From NCBI GenBank assembly GCA_016716565.1, contig JADJWC010000003.1:620001-684000 (forward strand): a DNA stretch of 64,000 nt, given 5' to 3'. Shown in pieces: positions 52,273-61,583 of this stretch (positions are counted from its first letter, which is position 1; each line of letters opens with the position of its first letter). A program made the translations under genes and the position numbers. The notes beneath the pieces were generated by a model, which worked only from the letters and a program-made list of their open reading frames with translations, did not search any database and was not told where the DNA came from. The DNA is from a bacterium (GTDB taxonomy: Bacteria > Bacteroidota > Ignavibacteria > Ignavibacteriales > Ignavibacteriaceae).

Positions 52273-52791
52273 GTGATGCGAATTATCCTTACCATTTTTT
52301 CCTTATTGATTGTCTGCCAGCACATTACATATTCACAGCAGGAAGACTACCAGCTTGGTTTAAGTCAGAGTTATCGGGGTCAGAACCAGGGTGCGTATTA
52401 TGATTACTCCGATCCGGAGGGATTGAATATAAAAGTATCTGTTTGGGGTTACGTTAAATATCCGGGCAGATACGTAATTCCTCAGAAGAGTGATATTAAG
52501 GATCTGATATCATACGCAGGAGGTATTTCGGATGATTCTTATCTTGATGATATCAGAATTTATAAAACTCTGCCTGACTCAACACAGCAAATGTTGAAAT
52601 TTAATTATGAAGATCTCTGGTGGGAAGAAGATCTCAATCAAAACTTAACTATCTATAAAATGGAAGCCGGAGATGTGCTTGTCGTACCTGGAAGACCAAG
52701 ATTATACTGGGAAGATTATCTGACTCTTTCGCTTTCAATCGTCGGTGTTTTACTTTCATTAACAACTCTAATTATAACAGCAAATAATTAA
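52273..52791 (+). CDS. SLBB-domain polysaccharide-export-like protein, lacking the Wza-type export domain
   Basis: A 172-residue protein with a signal peptide (HITYSQ). One SLBB domain follows (IKVSVWGYVKYPGRYVIPQK, then LISYAGGISDDSYLDDIRIY; about 52-100), then VLVVPGRPRLYWEDYLTLSL leading to a C-terminal helix (about 148-168). Full polysaccharide export proteins have an N-terminal PES domain that is absent here. The terminal helix suggests inner-membrane anchoring. It starts the operon with the Wzc-like gene (7-base gap) and probably takes part in the same export complex. Confidence 0.75.
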   Translation: MMRIILTIFSLLIVCQHITYSQQEDYQLGLSQSYRGQNQGAYYDYSDPEGLNIKVSVWGYVKYPGRYVIPQKSDIKDLISYAGGISDDSYLDDIRIYKTLPDSTQQMLKFNYEDLWWEEDLNQNLTIYKMEAGDVLVVPGRPRLYWEDYLTLSLSIVGVLLSLTTLIITANN

Positions 52792-52798
52792 TAATACT

Positions 52799-55019
52799 AT
52801 GGCAGACGAACAACAGGACGTTCAGACTATTCATCAAACCAATACCTTCAAAGATTACATAAGATTAATAAGAGCTAACTGGATACCGGTTGCAGTAATT
52901 ACTCTCGCAGGTCTTATTGTCGCATTCATATATGCAATAAATGCAATAGATATTTATAAATCTACTGCAGCGATAAAAATATCAAGACCTCAGGGCGGAA
53001 GTGTTTTAACTTCACCTCTTCTTCCGGAATTCCAGGAATGGGGTAATGATCGTTTCATTGCTAATGAAATTGAAATAATGAGATCTTTTACTGCAAGACA
53101 AATGGTTGCAGTAACATTAATTGACAGTTTTTACCGAGATACTGATAAATCCAGATACTTTGTTCTCAAGGATAATAAAGCAATTGAGAATGCCTCCGAT
53201 AATACTGTAAAGACTGCAGATGATCTTGCTGCTACGCTGAGTGATGTTTCTATTGACCAGAAAAGAGGATTGGATATTATAGAAATCAGCGCTCTTTCGC
53301 CATCACCTTTTGAAGCTGCGCTAATCGCTAATGTCTATGCACAGCAATACAAAACTCTGAATCTTGAACAGAACCGAAATCAGCTTACTCTTGTCACGAA
53401 CTTTCTTGATGAACAGAGAAAAGAAAAATATGATGAGTTGAATGCCGCAGAAGAAACATTACGTGATTTCCAGGAAAGAGGAGGACTGATAGCTCTCGAT
53501 GAACGTGCATCAACTCTTATCAGCGTACTTGCACAATTTGAAGCTCAGAAAAGTGCAACACAGGTTGACCTGATGGCGTCGAATAAAGTATTGGAGAATC
53601 TGAGAAAAGAACTGCAGGCACAGAACCCGAGAATGGCGGATTATTTGACAAGCCTCACTTCTCAGAAATATATAACAGCGATACAGGAAGAGATTGCAAA
53701 ACTCGAAGTTAATAAACAGGTTGCCATTTAAGGAAAGACGGCTTAACTGAGGAATCACCAATGATACAGGAATATGATAGAAAGATTAGTGAATTAAGAA
53801 AGCAGCTTGATAAAGAGCTGGAAGTATTGAAAGCAGGGATCTTTGCAAGCAGTCCTGAAGAAGTAAAGAGCTAACTCAGAAGATTATTGCAGAGGAAGTT
53901 AGAAATCAATCACTCGAAACATCAATAAAGGAACTTGATAAAATTGTTGAAGGCTACGAAGCAAGATTTATGAAGCTTCCTAAAAATGCTATAGAGCTTG
54001 CAAGACTTAAAAGAAATTCAGAAGCTCTCGAAAAACTTTACCTGATGATTGAGCAAAGATACCAGGAAGCATTAATTAATGAACAATCACAGCCGGGAAA
54101 TGTTTTAATAATCGATGAAGCACGAATTCCGCAATATCCGTCAAAACCAAACCGCAAGCTTATAATTATCATTGGATTTTTACTCGGTGCAGGATTAGCA
54201 GTCGGGTATGTATTTGTTAAGAATTATTTTGATGATACGGTTAAATCACCTGACGATATTGAAAACAGAAAGATAAATGTGCTTGCGTGGATACCGCATT
54301 TCGAAAGCACTATTGCTGGTGATCAATCGATTCAATTTATCGTTGACAAGCTCCCGGATTCTATTCCGAGTGAAGCGTTCCGAGCATTGAGAACGCGTAT
54401 TCAATTTTCCAGGATTAATACTGAGTCATTAAAATCTATTTTAATAACTTCCTCAGCACCGCAGGAAGGAAAGACAACGATAGCAGCAAACCTTGCCGGA
54501 AGTTTTGCTCATTCAAAAAAGAAAGTTCTTCTTATTGATTGCGATCTGAGAAAGCCATCTGTTCATAAATTATTCAACAGGGATAAAGTTCCTGGATTGA
54601 TCGACCATCTTGTGGGTGCAGCCAAACTGGATGAGATACTCGTTAAATCGAATATTCCGAATCTCAGCTATATACCTTCCGGAACGATTCCTCCTAACCC
54701 CGCCGAAATGCTTGATTCACTGGAGTTGAGAAATTTCCTGAAATCTTTACGTGATAAATTCGATCTAATAATTCTTGATTCACCACCGATCATTGCAGTT
54801 ACGGATAGTGAAATCCTTACAAGTATGGTAGATGGTACTTTGTTGGTTGTTTCTTCAGAAAATACTGAAATCGATATGATGGAGCGTTCAGTTGAACTTA
54901 TCAGAAGGGAGAATACTCAATTCCTCGGTACCGTTCTTAATAACTTTAGCTATAAGTCAGGATACGGTTCGTACTACAAATATTATTATTACTATTCCCG
55001 CCCGGAAGCGAAAACGTAA
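52799..55019 (+). CDS. Wzc-like chain-length regulator and tyrosine kinase, two frameshifts
   Basis: Corrected length about 740 residues. N-terminal Wzz domain: a first helix WIPVAVITLAGLIVAFIYAI, a long coiled-coil region and a second helix (IIIIGFLLGAGLAVGYVFV). The C-terminal BY-kinase domain has Walker A SAPQEGKTTIAANLAGSF, Walker A' LIDCDLRKPSVHKLF, Walker B LIILDSPP and a Tyr-rich tail KSGYGSYYKYYYYYSRPEAK. Breaks lie at 53727-53729 (one T missing: VAILRKDGLT) and 53868-53870 (one G missing: EEVKELTQKI). With both bases restored the frame is continuous. It controls chain length and export by autophosphorylation. Confidence 0.85.
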
Positions 55020-55153
55020 GAAATAATAGAACGCTGAATACGCAGATTGGTCTGATCAGCACAGATATAATTAATTGCAGACCACTTATATTCAAACAAA
55101 TTATTTTGATCAGTCATTATCCGTTTGATCAGTACGATTCGTGTTCCATTATA

Positions 55154-56314
55154 TTAAAGTAAGAACGACATCAAAATACCCGCAGCTACCGCAGAACCAA
55201 TAACGCCAGCCACATTAGGTGCCATTGCGTGCATAAGTAAATGATTTGTCTTATCGTATTGAAGTCCGATTATCTGTGATACTCTTGCACTATCGGGAAC
55301 TGCTGATACACCCGCGTTACCAATTAGCGGATTGATTTTATTTTCATCAGTGAGAAATAAGTTCATCACTTTCGCAAAAACCACACCTCCGAAAGTTGCT
55401 ATCATAAATGACAAAGCACCCAGTCCAAAAATTCCGATCGAGTTTGCTGTAAGAAAAGTAGTAGCTTGTGTTGAAGCTCCGACTGTTATTCCAATAAGTA
55501 TTGTGACTATGTCGATTAGGGGACCTTTTGCTGTATCTGCAAGTCTTTTAGTGACTCCGCTTTCTTTTAAAAGATTTCCAAAGAAAAGCATGCCAAGCAA
55601 GGGCAATGCACTCGGTGTGATGAAAGTGGTCAACAGCAATCCGACTATCGGAAACATTACTTTTTCAGTTTTGGATACTGAGCGGGGAGGCTTCATCCTG
55701 ATCCTGCGTTCTTTGTCATTTGTTAACAGCTTCATTATCGGAGGCTGGATTACAGGAACCAGTGCCATATAAGAATAAGCAGATACAGCTATTGCACCCA
55801 TCAATTCTGGGGCTAACTTGGATGATAAAAATATTGCTGTTGGACCATCTGCACCGCCGATAATTCCGATAGCAGCAGCCTGCTCAGGGATAAATCCAAG
55901 TAGCAAGGCAAGCATATACGCACCAAATATTCCCAGTTGTGCAGCTGCTCCAAGTAAAATCAATTTAGGATTTGATAGCAGTGTTGAAAAATCTGTCATT
56001 GCACCGATACCCAGAAATATAAGCGGAGGATATACACCTTTGATTACTCCAAAGTAAAGATAGTTCATCACGCTTCCAGGTTCATAAACTCCAAGCTGAA
56101 GGTTTGCTTCCTGTAAGAAGGGAATATTTCCTATTAAAATACCGAAGCCGATTGGAACTAGCAGAAGTGGCTCATATTCTTTTGTTATAGCCAAATAAAT
56201 AAATATCAATCCGACTGCTATCATAACAATATGACCTGTAGTCATATTTGCGAAAGCCGTGTAACGGAAAAATTGGGTTATACCGTGATTCAGAAATTCA
56301 AAAAAACCACCCAT
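55154..56314 (-). CDS. mmdB: Na+-translocating decarboxylase beta subunit (OadB/MmdB-like)
   Basis: A 386-residue membrane protein with about eleven helices. The family-specific loop GIIGGADGPTAIFLSSKLAP (about 148-167) holds the Asp of the Na+ path. NPLIGNAGVSAVPDSARVSQ, then NHLLMHAMAPNVAGVIGSAV complete the conserved C-terminal region. It couples decarboxylation of carboxybiotin to Na+ export. It is the last gene of the minus-strand cluster, two bases after the biotin carrier gene. Assignment to a methylmalonyl-CoA, rather than oxaloacetate, system comes from the neighbours. Confidence 0.9.
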   Translation of the reverse strand: MGGFFEFLNHGITQFFRYTAFANMTTGHIVMIAVGLIFIYLAITKEYEPLLLVPIGFGILIGNIPFLQEANLQLGVYEPGSVMNYLYFGVIKGVYPPLIFLGIGAMTDFSTLLSNPKLILLGAAAQLGIFGAYMLALLLGFIPEQAAAIGIIGGADGPTAIFLSSKLAPELMGAIAVSAYSYMALVPVIQPPIMKLLTNDKERRIRMKPPRSVSKTEKVMFPIVGLLLTTFITPSALPLLGMLFFGNLLKESGVTKRLADTAKGPLIDIVTILIGITVGASTQATTFLTANSIGIFGLGALSFMIATFGGVVFAKVMNLFLTDENKINPLIGNAGVSAVPDSARVSQIIGLQYDKTNHLLMHAMAPNVAGVIGSAVAAGILMSFLL

Positions 56315-56316
56315 AG

Positions 56317-56760
56317 TTATTCACCAATCTCGATTAATATATCGCCCTCAAGTACACTATCGCCTTTTCGTACTTTAAGTGATTTAACTGTCCCTGCTTT
56401 ATCAGCATTAATATTATTTTCCATTTTCATTGCTTCAAGTGTAATTAGTTTTGTTCCAGGAGTAACTTTATCTCCCTCCCGAACATGAACATCTAATATT
56501 ACACCTGGTAATGGCGATTTGATAAATCCCGCTCCTTTTGGTGCCGTAGGTGCACTTGTTTTCATTTGTGACGGAACAGATTCAGTTGAAGGTACTGCAA
56601 CTGAACGGACAAGTCTTGGAGTTTTAGTTGCCGATATTTTTCTATCTACCTCAACTTTATAAATTGTTCCGTTAACTTCTATCTCGGCAATATTTTCTTC
56701 AACGTCAAGAACCTTAACATCGTATTTATTGCCCTGAATTGTAAACTTAAAATTTTTCAT
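56317..56760 (-). CDS. mmdC: Biotin carboxyl carrier subunit of the Na+ decarboxylase
   Basis: A 147-residue protein with a basic/Pro-Ala linker (about 45-75). A C-terminal biotinyl domain carries the site LEAMKMENNI, where the Lys (about 112) is biotinylated. Before it, GFIKSPLPGVILDVHVREGD is the usual start of the domain. Biotin carries CO2 from the carboxyltransferase to the membrane subunit. It lies between the gamma-like gene and the beta subunit gene. Confidence 0.9.
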   Translation of the reverse strand: MKNFKFTIQGNKYDVKVLDVEENIAEIEVNGTIYKVEVDRKISATKTPRLVRSVAVPSTESVPSQMKTSAPTAPKGAGFIKSPLPGVILDVHVREGDKVTPGTKLITLEAMKMENNINADKAGTVKSLKVRKGDSVLEGDILIEIGE

Positions 56761-56772
56761 CGATGATATTCC

Positions 56773-57180
56773 TTATCTTGGATGTTGTCTTAAACCGTAA
56801 ATCTTCGAGCTCCACGGAGAATAAATTTTTGAAGCTCTGTTGATTGTAAGAATGGCTGATTCCTCGTCGTGCATTTCCTGGAAGTAAAGATGCAGCGCCA
56901 TCGCAATGGCAGCATTCACTTCACCCGGAATCGAGACATCTTTTTTCTCCTTATCAATTACCCCTTCTTTACGAAGAAATCTTCTTATCTTAAGTTGAAG
57001 TACTTTGGATATATTGTAGAACACAATGTAAAGCAGGAGCAATGCAATGAATACAATGGCATAACCGATTACCGTCATTCCCAAACCGAACGGATCAACT
57101 TCTTTGAAGAATTCTGATTTACCGGTTTTGCTCAGCGTATCTGCCAGCACTTGTTGAGCTTGTAAAAAAAACATTTTCAA
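56773..57180 (-). CDS. OadG-like gamma/delta subunit of the Na+ decarboxylase
   Basis: A 135-residue protein with one membrane helix (about 33-55: MTVIGYAIVFIALLLLYIVF). A polar C-terminal part follows (EVNAAIAMALHLYFQEMHDE, then SKIYSPWSSKIYGLRQHPR), the OadG pattern that holds the complex together. It is followed 12 bases later by the biotin carrier gene and preceded by the carboxyltransferase gene 5 bases upstream, so all four subunits are encoded in order. Confidence 0.78.
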   Translation of the reverse strand: MKMFFLQAQQVLADTLSKTGKSEFFKEVDPFGLGMTVIGYAIVFIALLLLYIVFYNISKVLQLKIRRFLRKEGVIDKEKKDVSIPGEVNAAIAMALHLYFQEMHDEESAILTINRASKIYSPWSSKIYGLRQHPR

Positions 57181-57185
57181 CCTTT

Positions 57186-58745
57186 CTATAGTGGAATGTT
57201 GGAATGTTTCTTCGGAGGATTATTATCCTTTTTTGTCTTTAGCGATTCCAATGCCCTGATCACTCTGAATCTTGTATTTCTTGGTTCAATCACATCATCT
57301 ATGTATCCATACTTAGCTGCAACATAAGGAGTAGCAAATTTTTTCTTATACTCTTCTTCTTTTTGCTGGAGGAATTTCATACGCTCTTCCAGATCTTTGA
57401 TATCATTGTATTCTTTGCTGTAAAGAATTTCGATTGCACCTTTAGGACCCATTACAGCAATTTCTGCAGCAGGCCAGGAATAATTAATATCTCCGCGCAG
57501 ATGCTTCGAACTCATTACATCGTATGCACCACCATAAGCTTTTCTCAAAATCACAGTAACTTTTGGAACGGTTGCTTCACCATATGCAAAAAGTAATTTT
57601 GCACCATGAATAATTATACCTCCGTACTCTTGTGCAGTGCCTGGTAAGAAACCGGGAACATCAACAAAAGTTACAATCGGCATATTGAATGCATCGCAGA
57701 AACGTACAAACCTCGCAGCTTTTCTTGATGAATTTATGTCCAATACACCTGCTAGATAATTTGGTTGGTTCGCAACAATACCGACAGGCATTCCGTTGAA
57801 TCTTGCAAATCCGGTTACAATATTTGGTGCAAAATGTCTTCCAACTTCAACGAATTCATTATAGTCAACAACTGAATGAATAACATCCTTCACATCGTAC
57901 GGTTTGCTTGGATTTTCCGGAACAATTTCATTTAAATGATCTTCCAACCTGTCGATCGGATCTGTGCAAGGAATTACCGGTGGATCCTCGAGATTATTTT
58001 GCGGTAAGTAGCTAAGCAGTTTTCTTATTAGCTGGATTCCTTCCTCTTCAGTATCAGCAACGAAATGAGTAACACCTGATTTCGATCCATGAACCATCGC
58101 TCCACCAAGCTGTTCCTCATCAACCACTTCGCCAGTAACAGTCTTAACGACTTTCGGTCCTGTTACAAACATATAACTTGTTTCTTTTGACATAATGATG
58201 AAGTCAGTCAAAGCAGGGGAGTAAACTGCACCACCAGCACAAGGACCAAATACTGCTGAGATCTGCGGAACAACTCCTGAAGCCATTATATTTCTCTGAA
58301 AAATCTCAGCATAACCTCCTAGACTTTTAACTCCTTCCTGAATTCGCGCACCACCGCTGTCATTTATTCCGATAATTGGAGCACCGACTTTCATCGCTTT
58401 GTCCATTATCTTGCAAATCTTCTGAGCATACATTTCAGAAAGAGAACCGCCGAAGACCGTAAAATCCTGAGAGAAGACATATACCAATCTTCCATCAATT
58501 GTTCCGTAACCGGTTACTACTCCGTCCGAAAGGTAAGCTTGTTTATCGAGACCGAAATCAATACTTCGGTGAGAGACGAACATATCAAATTCTTCAAAGC
58601 TTCCTTCATCTAGCAGAAGATCGATACGTTCACGTGCGGTGAGTTTTCCTTTTTTATGCTGAGAGTCGATGCGTTTTTCGCCACCGCCAAGTCTTGCTTG
58701 TTCGCGAAGCTGCATCAGCTCTTTTATTTTATCCTGTATTGCCAT
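57186..58745 (-). CDS. mmdA: Methylmalonyl-CoA decarboxylase / propionyl-CoA carboxylase carboxyltransferase subunit
   Basis: A 519-residue acyl-CoA carboxyltransferase. Typical points are KLTARERIDLLLDEGSFEEF, VGAPIIGINDSGGARIQEGV (oxyanion-type loop), ISAVFGPCAGGAVYSPALTD, GFLPGTAQEYGGIIIHGAKL and RKAYGGAYDVMSSKHLRGD. It moves the carboxyl group of methylmalonyl-CoA to biotin. With the membrane subunits downstream, and no biotin carboxylase in the window, a Na+-pumping decarboxylase is the better reading than an ATP-dependent carboxylase. Confidence 0.92.
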   Translation of the reverse strand: MAIQDKIKELMQLREQARLGGGEKRIDSQHKKGKLTARERIDLLLDEGSFEEFDMFVSHRSIDFGLDKQAYLSDGVVTGYGTIDGRLVYVFSQDFTVFGGSLSEMYAQKICKIMDKAMKVGAPIIGINDSGGARIQEGVKSLGGYAEIFQRNIMASGVVPQISAVFGPCAGGAVYSPALTDFIIMSKETSYMFVTGPKVVKTVTGEVVDEEQLGGAMVHGSKSGVTHFVADTEEEGIQLIRKLLSYLPQNNLEDPPVIPCTDPIDRLEDHLNEIVPENPSKPYDVKDVIHSVVDYNEFVEVGRHFAPNIVTGFARFNGMPVGIVANQPNYLAGVLDINSSRKAARFVRFCDAFNMPIVTFVDVPGFLPGTAQEYGGIIIHGAKLLFAYGEATVPKVTVILRKAYGGAYDVMSSKHLRGDINYSWPAAEIAVMGPKGAIEILYSKEYNDIKDLEERMKFLQQKEEEYKKKFATPYVAAKYGYIDDVIEPRNTRFRVIRALESLKTKKDNNPPKKHSNIPL

Positions 58746-58802
58746 TGGTAATCTTTCGAGGATTAAAAATATTTTTTAATTTTTATGTGAACGGTAAAAT
58801 GT

Positions 58803-59210
58803 TCACATCGGTTTTTCACATAATTCTGTAAGAACTCCGAATGTTGATTTGGGATGAAGGAAGGCTATGTTCAAACCTTCAGCACCTCTGCGTGGTTTTT
58901 CATCGATCAACTTAATTCCTTTGTTTTTTAAATCGTTTAATGATGAGTCAAGTCCTTTAGCTGCATAAGCGATATGATGAATTCCTTCACCGCGTTTTTC
59001 AATGAACTTTCCGATTGGACCATCTGGATCAGTAGATTCCAGCAATTCTATTTTTGTTTGTCCAATCTGGAAGAAAGCTGTTTTTACTTTTTGATCTGCA
59101 ACTTCCTCAACAGCATAGCATTTTAAACCGAGAACATCTTCATAAAATTTTATTGAATCATCTAAACTCTTAACAGCAATTCCGATATGTTCGATGTGAG
59201 TTAAATTCAT
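58803..59210 (-). CDS. mce: Methylmalonyl-CoA epimerase
   Basis: A 135-residue vicinal-oxygen-chelate protein. THIEHIGIAVKSLDDSIKFY (first metal-binding His), TKIELLESTDPDGPIGKFIE (metal Glu) and GEGIHHIAYAAKGLDSSLND (second metal His) are readable. It interconverts the R and S forms of methylmalonyl-CoA, linking mutase and decarboxylase, whose genes lie on either side. Length is normal for the family. Confidence 0.93.
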   Translation of the reverse strand: MNLTHIEHIGIAVKSLDDSIKFYEDVLGLKCYAVEEVADQKVKTAFFQIGQTKIELLESTDPDGPIGKFIEKRGEGIHHIAYAAKGLDSSLNDLKNKGIKLIDEKPRRGAEGLNIAFLHPKSTFGVLTELCEKPM

Positions 59211-59250
59211 TTTAATCCTTCATTATACATTATGAATTATACATTCTAAA

Positions 59251-60900
59251 TTAAATAACCACGTGTTCTTTGTATTCACCAAAAACACCACGCATAGTAT
59301 TGCAGATTTCGCCGATACTTGCATAAACTTTTACTGCATCGAGTATGAACGGCATTAAATTATCTTTTCCTTCAGCAGCTTTACGAAGCGCTTCGAGTTT
59401 TTGTCTTACTTCATCATTATTTCTTTTTGATCGGATCTGCTTCAGGAATTTGATTTGTTCATCCTGAACTTTCATATCAATCTTCAGCAAGTCTTTATGT
59501 TCCGGTTCTTTTATCTGATATTTATTTACACCAACGATTATCCTTTCGTTCTCTTCAATTTCCATTTCATATTTGTAAGCCGATTTCTGAATTTCATTTT
59601 GAACAAAACCTGCATCGATTGCTTCAGTCATTCCACCCATTGAATCAATCTTATCAATATACTCATCTGCTTCTTTTTCAATAAGATCCGTCATTGCTTC
59701 TACATAGTATGATCCTGCAAGCGGATCAACAGTATTTGCTACACCACTTTCTTCCGCAACAACCTGCTGGGTCCGCAATGCAATTCTTACTGAATCTTCA
59801 GTTGGTAAGGCTAATGCTTCATCACGTGAATTGGTATGAAGACTTTGAGTTCCGCCAAGTACTGCAGCTAATGTTTGAATTGTAACTCGAACAATATTGT
59901 TATCAACTTGCTGAGCGGTAAGTGTTGAACCTGCAGTTTGTGTATGGAATCTTAACATCATCGATTTTGGATTCTTCGCTTTGAATCTTTCCTTCATAAT
60001 TTTTGACCACAGTCTTCGGGCTGCACGAAACTTTGCTACTTCTTCCAGCAAATCGTTGTGAGAATTGAAGAAGAATGAAAGACGCTGACCAAAAGTATCA
60101 ACATCAAGTCCGGCTTTAATTGCAGCATCCACGTATGCTATTCCATTTGCGAGAGTGAATCCTACCTCCTGCGCTGCAGTCGAACCAGCTTCACGAATAT
60201 GGTAACCGCTGATTGAAATTGTATTCCACTTTGGAACTTCCTTTGAGCAATATTCAAAAATATTTGTAATTAATCTCATCGAAGGTTTTGGCGGATAGAT
60301 GTATGTGCCTCTGGCGATATACTCTTTTAAAATATCATTCTGAATAGTACCGCTGATTTTATCTCGTGTTACACCTTGCTTCTCAGCAACTGCAATGTAC
60401 ATCGCAAGTAAAACAGAAGCAGGAGCATTGATGGTCATCGATGTAGATACTTTATCAAGTGGAATTTTATCGAAAAGAATTTCCATATCAGCGAGTGTGT
60501 CGATAGCAACTCCAACTTTACCAACTTCACCATAAGCAATCGGATCATCACTATCGTAACCAATCTGAGTTGGAAGATCAAAAGCAACAGATAAACCTGA
60601 CTGTCCCTGTCCTAAAAGATATCTATATCTTTCGTTTGATTCCTTAGCAGTCCCGAAACCTGCATACTGACGCATTGTCCAGAATCTGCCTCGATACATT
60701 GTCGGTTGTATTCCTCTCGTAAAAGGATATTCACCTGGGTAACCTGATTTTTCATCGTAATTTCCTGACACATCTACTGGAGTATATAATTCCTTAACCG
60801 GAGAAAAGGATGCGGTGGTAAACTCTTTTTTGCGTTCGGGGTTTTTCGATTTGAAACTTGTGTACGTATTCTTTAGCCATTCACTATACTTTTTCACCAA
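59251..60900 (-). CDS. mutA: Methylmalonyl-CoA mutase, catalytic subunit (no cobalamin domain)
   Basis: A 549-residue protein covering the TIM-barrel catalytic domain. YRGRFWTMRQYAGFGTAKES and NERYRYLLGQGQSGLSVAFD sit near the start. NTISISGYHIREAGSTAAQE holds the active-site Tyr/His region; RFHTQTAGSTLTAQQVDNNI follows. It ends after RGVFGEYKE without the C-terminal B12-binding domain, so it must pair with a separate small subunit not in this window. Likely start is TTG at 60900 or GTG at 60897, with AAAGGAG upstream. It converts succinyl-CoA and methylmalonyl-CoA. Confidence 0.92.
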   Translation of the reverse strand: MVKKYSEWLKNTYTSFKSKNPERKKEFTTASFSPVKELYTPVDVSGNYDEKSGYPGEYPFTRGIQPTMYRGRFWTMRQYAGFGTAKESNERYRYLLGQGQSGLSVAFDLPTQIGYDSDDPIAYGEVGKVGVAIDTLADMEILFDKIPLDKVSTSMTINAPASVLLAMYIAVAEKQGVTRDKISGTIQNDILKEYIARGTYIYPPKPSMRLITNIFEYCSKEVPKWNTISISGYHIREAGSTAAQEVGFTLANGIAYVDAAIKAGLDVDTFGQRLSFFFNSHNDLLEEVAKFRAARRLWSKIMKERFKAKNPKSMMLRFHTQTAGSTLTAQQVDNNIVRVTIQTLAAVLGGTQSLHTNSRDEALALPTEDSVRIALRTQQVVAEESGVANTVDPLAGSYYVEAMTDLIEKEADEYIDKIDSMGGMTEAIDAGFVQNEIQKSAYKYEMEIEENERIIVGVNKYQIKEPEHKDLLKIDMKVQDEQIKFLKQIRSKRNNDEVRQKLEALRKAAEGKDNLMPFILDAVKVYASIGEICNTMRGVFGEYKEHVVI

Positions 60901-61281
60901 TACTAACTCCTTTCAGATTTTAATTCAAATTCGTTTCCAAAAATCTTTGGTAAGCAAATTTATTCGCAGTATTTCAGTTTGGCAAATATGAACTCGAGCA
61001 AAGTAGATGCCATCAGAGGTGGAAAGGATAATTTGTCCTAATTAAATTAAAGTAAGGTTTGAATTAGTCTTCTATTCATTAGAGAGAAATTCATTCTTCC
61101 TATTCTTAAAATTGAAAACCACTAAGTACTAAGCAAGTAATGTATTTCAGGAAGAATTTTAACCACTTCTTTATCCAAATTTAGTTAGTCATTGGGCAAT
61201 AATCTTTTTTTTGCAAAATGGGATGTCATTATTTATTTTTACAGGCTCAAAATTAAAGTTTTTCGCTATTTTAGTGCTATT
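60901..61281. other. Intergenic region between the mutase operon and tRNA genes
   Basis: Holds the promoter of the mutase operon at its left end (60955-60986). The remainder (about 61000-61281) is AT-rich with no gene. A TATTTTAG at 61267-61274, close before the tRNA-Leu, may be the -7 element of the tRNA promoter, but no matching TTTG is at the right distance. Confidence 0.5.
60955..60986 (-). promoter_or_regulatory. Bacteroidetes-type promoter of the methylmalonyl-CoA operon
   Basis: On the minus strand TTTG (60986-60983), 20 bases, TAAATTTG (60962-60955): both elements match the TTTG / TAnnTTTG consensus without a mismatch. It lies 54 bases before the mutase start, leaving a short leader of about 48 bases. 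Confidence 0.72.
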
Positions 61282-61370
61282 GCCGGGGTGGCGGAATTGG
61301 TAGACGCACAGGACTTAAAATCCTGTGGGAACTTGTTCCCGTGCCGGTTCGAGTCCGGCCCTCGGTACCA
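61282..61370 (+). tRNA. tRNA-Leu (UAA)
   Basis: 89 bases including an encoded CCA. The acceptor GCCGGGG pairs with CCTCGGT. The anticodon stem CAGGA/TCCTG has loop CTTAAAA with anticodon TAA. The long variable arm GGGAACTTGTTCCC marks a class II tRNA, and GCCGGTTCGAGTCCGGC is the T arm. Confidence 0.97.
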
Positions 61371-61440
61371 TAAATAATGTATAATGAATAATTTAGAATT
61401 TACAATTCGTAATTCTACATTCTAAATTGTTAATTAATCC

Positions 61441-61514
61441 GGGCTCTTAGCTCAGTTGGTTAGAGCGTCTGCTTGACGTGCAGAAGGTCAAAGGTTCGAA
61501 TCCTTTAGAGCCCA
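61441..61514 (+). tRNA. tRNA-Val (GAC)
   Basis: 74 bases with complete cloverleaf: acceptor GGGCTCT/AGAGCCC, D arm GCTC/GAGC, anticodon stem TCTGC/GCAGA with loop TTGACGT (anticodon GAC) and T arm AAAGG TTCGAAT CCTTT. CCA is not encoded (ACAA follows). Seventy bases after the tRNA-Leu, probably cotranscribed with it. Confidence 0.95.
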
Positions 61515-61523
61515 CAAAGTTTA

Positions 61524-61581
61524 AGAAGGTCAAAGGTTCTGCCAAAGACATTTCTTGGGAAGAATCCTTTATAGCCCACAA
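61524..61581 (+). repeat. Interrupted duplicate of the tRNA-Val 3' half
   Basis: AGAAGGTCAAAGGTTC (61524-61539) repeats 61482-61497 exactly. GAATCCTTTATAGCCCACAA (61562-61581) repeats 61498-61517 with one change. The two parts are contiguous in the tRNA but are separated here by 22 new bases. Confidence 0.85.
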
Positions 61582-61583
61582 CA

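Noticed and set aside
53700..53970. Programmed frameshifting or a split two-protein Wzz/Wzc system
   Set aside because: The middle piece alone has no start signal and the breaks are single-base losses in short runs, with no slippery site followed by a structure.
61192..61377. 61-codon open frame over the tRNA-Leu
   Set aside because: It reads through the tRNA gene itself; the peptide VAELVDAQDLKSCG is a well-known artefact of translated tRNA-Leu.
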